A stretch of DNA of 11,081 nt from Acidobacteriota bacterium (GCA_021781255.1 JAJXXG010000866.1:1-11081); one strand, 5' to 3'. Counted from the first letter of the stretch, positions 1 to 6,803 are shown. A program made the numbers and translations. The notes: generated by a model from the letters alone, not told the origin.

Positions 1-227
1 TCAAACTCAGCCTGCATGCGCGCAAGGCGGTCCACAAGCTGGTCGCGCTCGGCCTTGAGCTTTTCAAGGTCTGCGGTCAGCTGCTCAAACTCCGCCCGGG
101 TTACGGGCGCAACTTCTGATTCTGCTGACGGTTCCGGGGCAGCCGGGTCTGCTGCCTGGGCGCCTGCATTGTCCCGCGCCGCGGCTTCCGGCTCCTGCGC
201 CGTCAACTCTGTTTCCTGTTCTGGCAT
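1..227 (-). CDS. grpE: GrpE nucleotide exchange factor, N-terminal part
   Basis: This is the 5' end of grpE, cut by the window edge; about 75 codons are visible. GrpE is the cytoplasmic nucleotide-exchange factor that releases ADP from DnaK. Residues 1 to about 42 are an acidic, Ala/Pro/Glu-rich stretch, as is usual for the disordered GrpE N-terminus. From about residue 45 a heptad-like charged helix begins (EFEQLTADLEKLKAERDQL) and runs into RLARMQAEF, the typical start of the conserved GrpE dimer coiled coil. The nucleotide-exchange head lies outside the window. The start is uncertain: an in-frame ATG at 239 would add four residues, and neither start has an ideally spaced Shine-Dalgarno (AAAGG is only 2 nt before ATG 227; GGAG is 1 nt before ATG 239). 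It lies 159 bp downstream of hrcA on the same strand, the common hrcA-grpE order, so co-transcription is likely. Confidence 0.88.
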   Translation of the reverse strand, partial: MPEQETELTAQEPEAAARDNAGAQAADPAAPEPSAESEVAPVTRAEFEQLTADLEKLKAERDQLVDRLARMQAEF

Positions 228-360
228 AACCTTTCGCATTCTCCGAAAAATCTTTCTCACCTTCTTCAATCATAAATTGCGCAGCGTGCGCCGGCCCGCT
301 TCTGCCTCGCCGGGGAGCGGCCATGCTTTTGCCTGCGGCCTGTTTACATTACCACGCATT

Positions 361-381
361 CCGCTCTGGCAGTGAGAGCGG
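361..381 (-). other. Hairpin just after hrcA stop codon
   Basis: A perfect 7-bp inverted repeat (CCGCTCT / AGAGCGG) with a 7-nt loop begins 5 nt downstream of the hrcA stop on the minus strand. No T-run follows it on that strand, so it is not a convincing intrinsic terminator. It could protect the hrcA 3' end, act as a processing site, or attenuate transcription between hrcA and grpE. The function is inferred. Confidence 0.4.
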
Positions 382-386
382 AGCCC

Positions 387-1502
387 CTACTCTGCGGGCA
401 CGTCGAGCAGGCGCTCAGAGAGCTGTGCGATATAGCGCACGGCGTGGATCATCTCCTGATATTGGATGCGCGTAGGCGCAATAAGCGCCACGGTTCCCAG
501 GCTTGCGCCGCCGAGCCGTGCGGGAGCGCCAATCAAAACCAGGTCCTGCATGGCGGGCGAAGCCTGGTCCAGGCCGACCACCACGCGCACCTCCTGCTGG
601 CGGCCGTCCACGTAGGCGGTGAGCAGTTCGACCAGGCGCTGCCTGGCCTCGAGAGCCAGCAGCATCTGGCGCAGCCGCTCGCGATCCACTTCGGCGGCAA
701 TGAGGTTGGCCATGCCGTCCACATAGATGGCTCGTCCAGTTTCATGTACAGCCAGCGCGCCCTTGCGGCACAGCTCCTCAACCGAGGTGAGCATCTGGTG
801 ATAGGCGGCGCGTTCGGCTTCCATGCGCCGGTCCACTTCAGCGCGGATGCGCTCGATGGGCCAGCCGCGGAAGTTTTCGTTCAGGTAGCGGGCGGCTGTT
901 TCCAGTTCCAGATGAGTCAGTTCGCGGTCCAGGGCGAGCACGCGGTCCTGCACGGCACCAGCCTGGGTGACCAGCACGGCCAGGACACGCCCCGTGGAAA
1001 GTCTTGAAAAATGGATATGTTCCAGCACCTGCTCAGCGGTGGATGTGGCCAGCGCCACGCCGAGGCCGCTGGAGACGAGCGCGAGAACGTGCGAGGTGCG
1101 CTCGAGGTATTCGCTGCTTGAGGTTACCCCGCTGAAGCTCTCCTCAATCTGCCCGCGGCGGGCTTCGCTGAGCGGTGATGACTCCTGCGGAGTTGCGCGC
1201 AGACCAATGACCTGCGAGCCCACGCGCGCCATCTGCGTGTCTGGCCGCGTAATCTGTTCGACGTAGTATCGGAAGGCCGCGGCGGTGGGAACGCGTCCGG
1301 CCGAGGTGTGGGGCTGCTCCAGCAGGCCAGCGTCGCCCAACGAGGCCATCACGTTGCGGATGGTGGCGGAGCTGAGTCCTTCACGGTTGGCAAAAAAGTG
1401 CGCAACCGCCTGCGAGGCGACCGGTTCGCCGGTAGCGATGTAGATCTCGATGATGGCCGTAAGGACGAGCCGCTCTCGCGGGCTGACACGCACATCCGGC
1501 AT
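387..1502 (-). CDS. hrcA: Heat-inducible transcription repressor HrcA
   Basis: HrcA is the cytoplasmic repressor of dnaK/groE-type heat-shock genes and normally binds CIRCE operators, with GroEL supporting its activity. The 371-residue product is slightly longer than usual (roughly 340-350). Residues 1 to about 80 form the winged-helix DNA-binding domain, with the family signatures YIATGEPVASQAV, LSSATIRNVMASL and GLLEQPHTSAGRVPT. The remainder matches the GAF-like dimerisation domain and includes VLALVSSGLGVALA and VLVTQAGAVQDRVL. The C-terminus has the typical IGAPARLGGASLGTVALIAPTRIQYQEMIHAV-type ending, split here by position across residues 325-360. ATG 1502 is supported by purine-rich AGGGAG and AGGA sequences at about 10 and 4 nt. 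It precedes grpE on the same strand and has its own promoter immediately after the VWFA gene. No canonical CIRCE is visible upstream, which is odd for a gene that is usually autoregulated. Confidence 0.95.
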   Translation of the reverse strand: MPDVRVSPRERLVLTAIIEIYIATGEPVASQAVAHFFANREGLSSATIRNVMASLGDAGLLEQPHTSAGRVPTAAAFRYYVEQITRPDTQMARVGSQVIGLRATPQESSPLSEARRGQIEESFSGVTSSSEYLERTSHVLALVSSGLGVALATSTAEQVLEHIHFSRLSTGRVLAVLVTQAGAVQDRVLALDRELTHLELETAARYLNENFRGWPIERIRAEVDRRMEAERAAYHQMLTSVEELCRKGALAVHETGRAIYVDGMANLIAAEVDRERLRQMLLALEARQRLVELLTAYVDGRQQEVRVVVGLDQASPAMQDLVLIGAPARLGGASLGTVALIAPTRIQYQEMIHAVRYIAQLSERLLDVPAE

Positions 1503-1572
1503 CTTTTCCTGCTCCCTGACGGCCTGGTTGAAGTTCCCGCAGCCGCTCCAGCTTAAGTTTGAGCTTATCTAA

Positions 1573-1598
1573 CTGCTTACACTGAAAGTGCTTAGCAG
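1573..1598. promoter_or_regulatory. Imperfect inverted repeat in hrcA leader
   Basis: The arms CTGCT...AGCAG enclose a second inner pair CACT-GAA-AGTG, giving an interrupted hairpin of 5 + 4 bp with an asymmetric internal bulge. It lies about 22 to 47 nt into the predicted hrcA transcript, the place where CIRCE often sits. On the hrcA strand the left part (TAAGCACTT) resembles a CIRCE half-site (TTAGCACTC). The central spacer, however, is only a few bases rather than nine, and the right half does not align without a gap. It is either a degenerate operator or an RNA hairpin. The regulatory role is inference. Confidence 0.35.
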
Positions 1599-1626
1599 TC
1601 GAAGCCGTGCATTCTGTCCTCTTAAA

Positions 1627-1656
1627 ATCATAGGAACCCGCGAACAGCGCTGTCAA
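1627..1656 (-). promoter_or_regulatory. Sigma-70-type promoter of hrcA
   Basis: On the minus strand a perfect -35 box TTGACA (1651-1656) is followed by an 18-bp spacer and the -10 box TATGAT (1627-1632). The predicted transcription start is near 1620, giving hrcA a leader of about 118 nt. The -35 begins only 15 bp after the stop codon of the VWFA-protein gene, so hrcA appears to be transcribed independently of it. Confidence 0.7.
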
Positions 1657-1671
1657 GGCACGCTCTTGAGC

Positions 1672-2766
1672 CTAGGGCTGGTTGTAGTACCCCGTTGCGG
1701 TGCGGACGGTCAGGTCCGGTTTGTCTACGCCGATTTTCAGGTCATGATACTCGTCCGGGTGTTCAGCTTTGGGCGGGTCAAAGCCGAGCGTGTAGAAGGC
1801 ATTGGCGTCCGCGACGCAGCGGTTGAGCTGGGTAGCCAGATCGTTGTCCGGGCCGAGAATGAGGCCGCCGGTTTCCGTGACGAGCACCTTCAGGGCCAGG
1901 TTGCCTGTGTCGGCTTCTCTGGCGGACTTAATGCCTTTGAGATACGACTGATAGATGAAGTCATGGCGCAGGTTATCCGCGCGCAACTCGGTCGGTTGCA
2001 CGCTATAGAGGACCATGCGCGCCTCCCTGAGCCAGGTGGAAAGATCGACGATGGAGCGAAAATAAAGCCGCTGGTCTCGCTCGGAGTAGTAGTCATTGGC
2101 TGCGCTTTCGAGCATGGGCCATCCGGGACCGATCCAGATGAGCAGCTTGCGGCCCGGCTTCCTGCCCTCGTTCACGGCAATTGTCCCCAGTTGCTTGACA
2201 GATAGCTGGAGCCGCTCCAGCCTGCCCGCGGCGCCCTGCGCAGCATCCATGACGCGGATGCTGCCGTGGAGTTTGCCGACCACATTGGCCAGCGCATCGC
2301 CATCCGTTGTTGGCTGTGGAAGCACGTGCAAGCCGCTGTCATTGAAAACGATGAGCGAGGTGGGCTGTGCAAGATGGCCATTGTTCTGCCGCAGAAAACT
2401 GTCCACCTCCTTGCGCACAAAGGCCACCTGCACAAAGGGCAGGTTGATCATGTCCATCAGCAGGATGACTTCGACCGGCGGGTCGGGCTTGACCAGCGTT
2501 CCGTCGAAGAAGCGGAAGGATTGGATTTTGCCGGGCTTGCCGTTGTCGGTCAGCTTGAAATCCCAAGGTTGCAGGTCTGTGACTGCCGTGCCCGCGGCGT
2601 CCGTGACCACCGCATCGACCTTGATTTTGCCGTCGCGGATAACCAGCGTGCCGGGCTGCTGTGGCGGGCGCTGGCGCAATACGGGATTTTGGGGCTCGGA
2701 CTGCTGCGCCAGGGCTGGAAACAGGCAGGACAAAAGGGCGATGCTGCACAGAATCAGGTTCCTCAT
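1672..2766 (-). CDS. Secreted VWFA-related domain protein
   Basis: The product is 364 residues when started at ATG 2766. It has a signal peptide (MRNLILCSIALLSCLFPALA, cleavage expected after ALA before QQ), so it is exported. Residues about 40-90 carry the Ig-like lead-in typical of the acidobacterial VWFA-related family (TIGR03436 type): IKVDAVVTDAAGTAVTDL then DFKLTDNGKPGKIQSF. A von Willebrand A fold follows, with strands VEVILLMDMINL, SLIVFNDSGLHVL and KLLIWIGPGWP. The MIDAS sequence expected as DxSxS reads DMINL at about residue 105, so the two serines are absent and metal-dependent ligand binding is doubtful. GAGG lies 3 nt before ATG 2766. In-frame ATGs at 2808 and 2979 are less likely: they lack a ribosome-binding site or would overlap the divergent gene and bury the signal peptide. 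The ligand and role are unknown; adhesion or protein interaction at the envelope is inferred. Confidence 0.85.
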   Translation of the reverse strand: MRNLILCSIALLSCLFPALAQQSEPQNPVLRQRPPQQPGTLVIRDGKIKVDAVVTDAAGTAVTDLQPWDFKLTDNGKPGKIQSFRFFDGTLVKPDPPVEVILLMDMINLPFVQVAFVRKEVDSFLRQNNGHLAQPTSLIVFNDSGLHVLPQPTTDGDALANVVGKLHGSIRVMDAAQGAAGRLERLQLSVKQLGTIAVNEGRKPGRKLLIWIGPGWPMLESAANDYYSERDQRLYFRSIVDLSTWLREARMVLYSVQPTELRADNLRHDFIYQSYLKGIKSAREADTGNLALKVLVTETGGLILGPDNDLATQLNRCVADANAFYTLGFDPPKAEHPDEYHDLKIGVDKPDLTVRTATGYYNQP

Positions 2767-2831
2767 CCGCCTCAACTTTCCTGAAGACTTATTACTCTGG
2801 GACGACATATTAGTATGAACCCACGGGAACG

Positions 2832-3791
2832 ATGGGAGTTGTATTGACGATGAGACGTTTGCGGCTGCGACATGCGCTTGTTCTGTTGTGTATGGCTGCG
2901 TGTTTCCCTCAGCTTGCCTTGGCGCAAAGTGCCCCGGCGGCGCAGGGGCAGACGGCGTGGCGGCAACAGGTGGATGCATGGCGGGCGCACTATGAAAGCG
3001 AGATCTCCGCGCCGGACGGCTGGCTGACGCTCATCGGGCTGGAGTGGCTCAAGCCGGGCATCAATTCCTTTGGCGCCGCTGCGGGCAACAGCATACCGGT
3101 CCACGCGCAGGCTCCGGACCGTATGGGCATGCTTACGGTGAGCGGCAAGGTTGTGCAACTGCTGTCGCCTGCGGGCGGATTTCCCGCCGGCATGCAGGTG
3201 GATGGGAAGCCGGCGCGCGAGGGAACTTTGAATGTGAGCGATACAAACCCCTCGACGATCACCTGGCGCGGCCTGACGCTGGTGGTGCTGACGCGCGGCG
3301 ACCGCTTTGTGCTGCGCATCAAGGATGCCAACTCGCCCACGCGCGCGGCGTTTCGCGGACTGCACTGGTATGCGCCGGACGCGAACTACCGCGTCACGGC
3401 CCGGTGGATTCCCTACAAGCCGAGGCAGATTGAGCCCATTTCCACAGTGATTGGCACCGTGCTGAACATGACGGCGCCGGGAGCGGCGGAGTTCATGCTG
3501 CATGGCAAGGTAATGCTGCTGGAGCCGGTGCTGGAAGGCGGCGATACGGGCAAGCTGTTCTTTATCCTGCGCGACACGACGAGCACGACGACGACCTACG
3601 GCGGCGGACGGTTCCTGACCACCGGACTGCCCGACCACGGTCTGGACCAGCCCGGAGAACTCACGCTGGATTTCAACGAGCTTTACAATCCGCCGTGCGC
3701 CTACACTCCCTACGCCACGTGCCCGCTGCCGCCGCAGAAGAACCGGCTGCCGCTGGCGATTGAAGCGGGCGAGCAGCGCTACGAGCACTGA
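2832..3791 (+). CDS. Secreted DUF1684 protein
   Basis: The product is 319 residues and belongs to the DUF1684 family, whose biochemical function is not established. The N-terminus is a signal peptide (RRLRLRHALVLLCMAACF, then ...LALA before QS), so export to the envelope is expected. Family hallmarks are the early WRAHYESEI...DGWLTLIGLEWLKPG segment (about residues 50-75) and the C-terminal block near residues 265-315: DFNELYNPPCAYTPYATCP, then PLPPQKNRLPLAIEAGE. The two cysteines in that block are conserved in the family. ATG 2850, which begins the basic signal-peptide n-region directly, is an alternative start with GGGAG 11 nt upstream; ATG 2832 has only GGGA at 3 nt. The gene is divergent from the VWFA gene across about 65 bp, and I find no convincing -35/-10 pair there. 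Confidence 0.88.
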   Translation: MGVVLTMRRLRLRHALVLLCMAACFPQLALAQSAPAAQGQTAWRQQVDAWRAHYESEISAPDGWLTLIGLEWLKPGINSFGAAAGNSIPVHAQAPDRMGMLTVSGKVVQLLSPAGGFPAGMQVDGKPAREGTLNVSDTNPSTITWRGLTLVVLTRGDRFVLRIKDANSPTRAAFRGLHWYAPDANYRVTARWIPYKPRQIEPISTVIGTVLNMTAPGAAEFMLHGKVMLLEPVLEGGDTGKLFFILRDTTSTTTTYGGGRFLTTGLPDHGLDQPGELTLDFNELYNPPCAYTPYATCPLPPQKNRLPLAIEAGEQRYEH

Positions 3792-3848
3792 CAGAGCGTT
3801 TGCGGCGGCACAGAGTCACAGATTGCGAAATAATCTGCAAGCGTTCTG
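3792..3848 (+). terminator. Nested stem-loop after the DUF1684 gene
   Basis: Immediately after the TGA stop, CAGAGCGTTTGC (3792-3803) pairs with GCAAGCGTTCTG (3837-3848) over 12 bp including two G-U pairs. Inside it, CAGATT (3819-3824) pairs with AATCTG (3832-3837) around a 7-nt loop. The two helices share G3837. This would be a strong 3'-end structure for the DUF1684 mRNA, but no T-tract follows on the plus strand. Rho-independent termination is therefore uncertain, and it could instead act as an RNA stabiliser. Confidence 0.45.
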
Positions 3849-3871
3849 TGGAAAAACGCAAATATTCTTGC

Positions 3872-3888
3872 GGGGGGGGAGGGGGGGG
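3872..3888. repeat. G8-A-G8 homopurine tract
   Basis: Eight G, one A and eight G occur in an intergenic region. Such a tract can form a G-quadruplex on the plus strand, is prone to slippage, and is also a place where assemblies err. It is about 380 bp upstream of the next start codon and about 80 bp past the DUF1684 stop. No function can be assigned from sequence alone. Confidence 0.85.
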
Positions 3889-3895
3889 TACCTTC

Positions 3896-3930
3896 AGCCG
3901 CTAGCTTTTAGCTTCCAGCTTCCAGCCGGG
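3896..3930. repeat. Degenerate 7-bp tandem repeat
   Basis: Five units follow each other in an exact 7-bp register: AGCCGCT, AGCTTTT, AGCTTCC, AGCTTCC, AGCCGGG. All share AGC at the start, and the two central units are identical. The array sits just past the G-tract. It looks like a small simple-sequence expansion. Confidence 0.6.
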
Positions 3931-4263
3931 GTGGTGACTGGACGGAATCCGGTACGGAGCGGGAGCGGAGGTTTGGTTTCTACTACTGCAATTCCATTGT
4001 GCGCTACCGGGGCGAAATGATGTGCAAACGGCGCGGAAGAAATTTGGGTGGGTGAAGTGGCGAAGGCTCATCTGCCGGATTGGGGTTCGTGGATTCCCAG
4101 GTCTGAAAATCCAGACCCTACGATCTCGCTCAGGGCAGGTCTGTGGCAGCACAGTCCGAGGCAGATTTGCCTGCTTTATCGATGGTCCCGCTGGCCTACC
4201 AAAAGTATTGTCAGGTGTGGATTATTTCATGCGGCATGGTGTAATGGTCGTGGTTCCCGGATT
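3931..4263. other. Non-coding stretch with small inverted repeats
   Basis: I find no supported gene here. The frame of the following gene stays open back to ATG 4048, but the encoded extension (many Trp, Arg, Pro and Ser) does not look like a signal peptide or domain and lies in front of a membrane helix that does not need it. Short inverted repeats are present: GGTCTG (4100-4105) / CAGACC (4112-4117), with another GGTCTG near 4138, and AGGCA-GATT-TGCCT (4159-4172). The texture resembles the repetitive intergenic sequence of acidobacterial genomes, but I could not check copy number. Confidence 0.4.
4237..4245 (+). promoter_or_regulatory. Possible extended -10 element
   Basis: TGG-TGTAAT fits an extended -10 (TGnTATAAT with one change). 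There is no good -35 at 16-18 bp. A start near 4252 would leave only about 12 nt before ATG 4264 or about 75 nt before ATG 4327. The call is weak. Confidence 0.2.
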
Positions 4264-6561
4264 ATGAACACATCCCTAGAATCTCATTCAAGAACAACGC
4301 GTGGGTTGTCAGGAGCTTTTCGCTCTATGCCCGGGATTGTTTTCACGGTCTCATTGTTCGTGAGCGCGGCGTTTCTCTTTCTGGTGGAGCCGATGCTCGC
4401 AAAGATGATGCTGCCGCTGCTAGGGGGGACACCTTCGGTTTGGAACGCCTGCCTGGTGTTCTATCAGGCGGTGCTGCTGGCGGGCTATCTTTATGCCCAC
4501 GCTGCAATGAAGTGGCTGGGCAGAAGAACGCAAATCGCGGTGCAGGTAACGCTGGTGTCTGTGCCCCTGTTGGTGGTGGGGCTACTACCCTTGCATCTTC
4601 CTGCTGGTTGGGAACCTCCAACTCAAAGCAATCCGGCGCCCTGGATATTGACCACGCTGCTTGTTGCTGTCGGCCTGCCATTCTTCGCGCTCTCTTCGAG
4701 CACCCCTATCATGCAGCGCTGGTTTGCCTACTCAGATCACAAACAGGCAGCCGATCCTTACTTTCTGTATGCAGCGAGCAACGCTGGCAGCCTGGTCGGG
4801 TTGCTGGCCTACCCGTTGCTCCTGGAGCCTCTGCTCCGCATAAGTGGACAGAGCCATCTATGGAGCTATGGCTACATGCTATTCGTAGCCTTGACAGTTG
4901 CATGTGGGCTATCGGTTTGGGGCAAGCACGCGGCAGGCCAGGATTCTACACATGAGGAAGGCGATCCAACTGCGACGAACGGCACATGGGGGGAACGTTT
5001 GCGATGGATCGCGCTGGCCTTCGTGCCTTCAAGCCTGGTGCTTGGCGTGACGACAGCTTTGACCGCTGACGTGCCCGCCATTCCCCTTTTCTGGGTGTTG
5101 CCGCTGGCGCTCTACCTTGTGAGCTTTGTGCTGGTGTTCACCAAGCGGCCACCCATCTCGCACGAGTGGCTTACTCGGTGGCTCCCGCTCCTCATCCTCT
5201 TCGGGCTTTTTCCCGTTGTCTTGCGGATGAGGGCTTCGTTTGCTGTGCTGATGGTGCTTTATCTGCTCCTTCTATTTGGTGTCGCGATGTTCTGCCACGG
5301 CGAGTTGGCTGGGAGCAGGCCTCGGGTCACCCGGCTGACCGAGTTTTACCTTTTGATTTCCGTGGGCGGCGTGCTTGGCGGCATTTTCAACTCGCTCCTT
5401 GCCCCGGTAGTGTTCCATTCGGCGACGGAGTTTCCGCTGGTACTGATCCTGGCTGCCTTGCTTCGCCAAAAAGTCAACGAAAAGCAGATGACTGGCACAG
5501 CGGATGTCTGGACGAAGCGCAAAGACTGGCTATTGCCACTGGCCCTGGGCCTTTGCATGTCCGTGGTGATTCTTGGGCTGGCCCATGCAGGAATCAAGCC
5601 GGGTCCGTTGCCAACCGTGCTTTTTTTCGCTTACTCGATGCTGTGGTGCCTGAGCTTCCATAAGCGGCCCCTGCGATTTGCCGCCGGCGTGACCGCGTTG
5701 CTCATCGCCAGCTCGTTCTATACGGGTCCCATCGGTCACATTTTAGATACCGAGCGCAGCTTCTTTGGTGTCTCTCGCGTGACCAATGCTCCGGACGGAA
5801 AATTTCGTTACCTCATCCACAACGGCATCATCCACGGCGTTCAAAGTCTTGATCCGGCGCGGAGCCGTGAGCCTCTGGCCTATTACTCGAAGAGCGGACC
5901 TGCCGGACAGATTTTCCGAACGGAACAGGCCAGGATGCCTCACGGCGATTGGGCGATCGTGGGGTTAGGTGCAGGCGCAATGGCGTGTTACCTGCAACCG
6001 GGACAGACGCTGACATATTACGAGATCGATCCTCTGGTTATGCATATTGCGGAAGATCCGCGCTACTTCAGTTTTCTGGAACAATGCGCGCCCAAGGCGA
6101 AGATCGTGCTGGGCGACGCAAGGCTGAAGCTCCGCGACGCATCTGATGCACGCTATGGACTCATCATTCTTGACGCATTCAGCGGAGACTCGATCCCGAT
6201 GCATCTGATGACGAGGGAGGCTCTCGCGCTCTACCAGCGCAAACTGGCGCCTGGCGGCATGATTGCATTTCACATCTCCAGCCGCTACCTGGAGCTTGCG
6301 CCATTGCTGGGTAATTTGGCGCAGGATGCGAATCTCGTTTGCCTGATGGAAGACGATTCTGCCGTAACGCAGTCGCGGGAGGATGAGGGAAAGGCTGCCT
6401 CATTGTGGGTTGTGATGGCGCGCAGCCAAGCAGATCTATCCGGCCTCATAGCCGACAAGGGCTCTGCTGCTCGATGGCGATCCAATCCGGCGCAGCCCGG
6501 GGCGAGAGTATGGACCGATGACTACTCAAACCTGCTGAGTGTCATCAAGTGGGGCTTCTAA
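4264..6561 (+). CDS. Fused membrane / spermidine synthase-like protein
   Basis: The product is 765 residues from ATG 4264. The first roughly 500 residues are strongly hydrophobic with about ten or more transmembrane segments; the first is VFTVSLFVSAAFLFLVEPML, followed by the family-typical AKMMLPLLGGTPSVWNACLVFYQ. The C-terminal part, from about residue 540, is a soluble Rossmann fold like spermidine synthases: the nucleotide-binding loop GLGAGAMA (about 567-574), an acidic residue closing strand 2 (YYEIDP), GDAR, and DAFSGDSIPMHLM where true spermidine synthases have the catalytic aspartate region. This matches proteins named fused MFS/spermidine synthase, whose substrate is not established. 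Polyamine synthesis is not supported by the neighbours, because no speD or decarboxylase is visible. ATG 4327 is an alternative start with AGGAG 11 nt upstream; ATG 4264 has no clear ribosome-binding site. The gene appears monocistronic. Confidence 0.85.
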   Translation: MNTSLESHSRTTRGLSGAFRSMPGIVFTVSLFVSAAFLFLVEPMLAKMMLPLLGGTPSVWNACLVFYQAVLLAGYLYAHAAMKWLGRRTQIAVQVTLVSVPLLVVGLLPLHLPAGWEPPTQSNPAPWILTTLLVAVGLPFFALSSSTPIMQRWFAYSDHKQAADPYFLYAASNAGSLVGLLAYPLLLEPLLRISGQSHLWSYGYMLFVALTVACGLSVWGKHAAGQDSTHEEGDPTATNGTWGERLRWIALAFVPSSLVLGVTTALTADVPAIPLFWVLPLALYLVSFVLVFTKRPPISHEWLTRWLPLLILFGLFPVVLRMRASFAVLMVLYLLLLFGVAMFCHGELAGSRPRVTRLTEFYLLISVGGVLGGIFNSLLAPVVFHSATEFPLVLILAALLRQKVNEKQMTGTADVWTKRKDWLLPLALGLCMSVVILGLAHAGIKPGPLPTVLFFAYSMLWCLSFHKRPLRFAAGVTALLIASSFYTGPIGHILDTERSFFGVSRVTNAPDGKFRYLIHNGIIHGVQSLDPARSREPLAYYSKSGPAGQIFRTEQARMPHGDWAIVGLGAGAMACYLQPGQTLTYYEIDPLVMHIAEDPRYFSFLEQCAPKAKIVLGDARLKLRDASDARYGLIILDAFSGDSIPMHLMTREALALYQRKLAPGGMIAFHISSRYLELAPLLGNLAQDANLVCLMEDDSAVTQSREDEGKAASLWVVMARSQADLSGLIADKGSAARWRSNPAQPGARVWTDDYSNLLSVIKWGF

Positions 6562-6718
6562 GAGCGGGACAACTGAACAGCGCTCAATCCCTGGCAAATG
6601 GAGAGTTGGGTCATGGGATTGCGACAACCTTCCCACAGATGAAGATCGCATGGAGTTGACCCAGATTATCGAGGCTCTCAGACGCGGTGAGATTCCCGAC
6701 GGGGGTCCCCGCGTCTGA
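6539..6718 (+). CDS. Possible 59-residue ORF or gene remnant
   Basis: An open frame begins at GTG 6539, directly after an in-frame TGA, and ends at TGA 6716-6718. It overlaps the last 23 bp of the preceding gene in another frame. The latter half reads like real protein: GKWRVGSWDCDNLPTDEDR, then a helix-like MELTQIIEALRRGEIPDGG. No ribosome-binding site precedes the GTG; an internal ATG at 6650 would give only 22 residues. I do not recognise the family. The absence of a good start suggests either the surviving 3' end of a decayed gene or a chance ORF. Confidence 0.25.
   Translation: MSSSGASKSGTTEQRSIPGKWRVGSWDCDNLPTDEDRMELTQIIEALRRGEIPDGGPRV
6678..6718 (+). terminator. Ten-bp inverted repeat downstream of synthase gene
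   Basis: TCAGACGCGG (6678-6687) and CCGCGTCTGA (6709-6718) are perfect inverted repeats around a 21-nt loop. The structure lies 117 nt past the stop of the fused membrane/synthase gene and overlaps the end of the possible small ORF. No T-tract follows. It may stabilise or end the upstream transcript, but the long loop makes an intrinsic terminator uncertain. Confidence 0.35.
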
Positions 6719-6803
6719 TCTCTGAAACTAGCTCGTGGATTAAGAAATCGACGATGTGGACGTGTGACCGTCAAACCGGAAGCTACCCCGAAATCGGCCC
6801 TCA

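Noticed and set aside
372..1007. 211-codon plus-strand frame opposite hrcA
   Set aside because: hrcA motifs on the minus strand explain the region; this is a codon-bias shadow.
1563..1660. CIRCE operator upstream of hrcA
   Set aside because: I looked for TTAGCACTC-N9-GAGTGCTAA; only one half-like site is found, with incorrect spacing.
1588..2818. Plus-strand frames of 172 to 240 codons opposite the VWFA gene
   Set aside because: They overlap one another in several frames, have no signal or domain, and lie over a clear secreted protein gene.
2767..2979. N-terminal extension of the VWFA protein to ATG 2979
   Set aside because: It would overlap the divergent DUF1684 gene by about 150 bp, is Pro/Ala/Ser-rich and would hide the signal peptide; GAGG precedes ATG 2766.
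2772..3788. 338-codon minus-strand frame opposite the DUF1684 gene
   Set aside because: Its product is extremely Arg/Gln/His-rich with no domain, whereas the plus strand has a signal peptide and family motifs.
4048..4263. 72-residue N-terminal extension of the membrane/synthase protein
   Set aside because: The extension has no recognisable domain and crosses small inverted repeats; the conserved family start is the first membrane helix near 4327.
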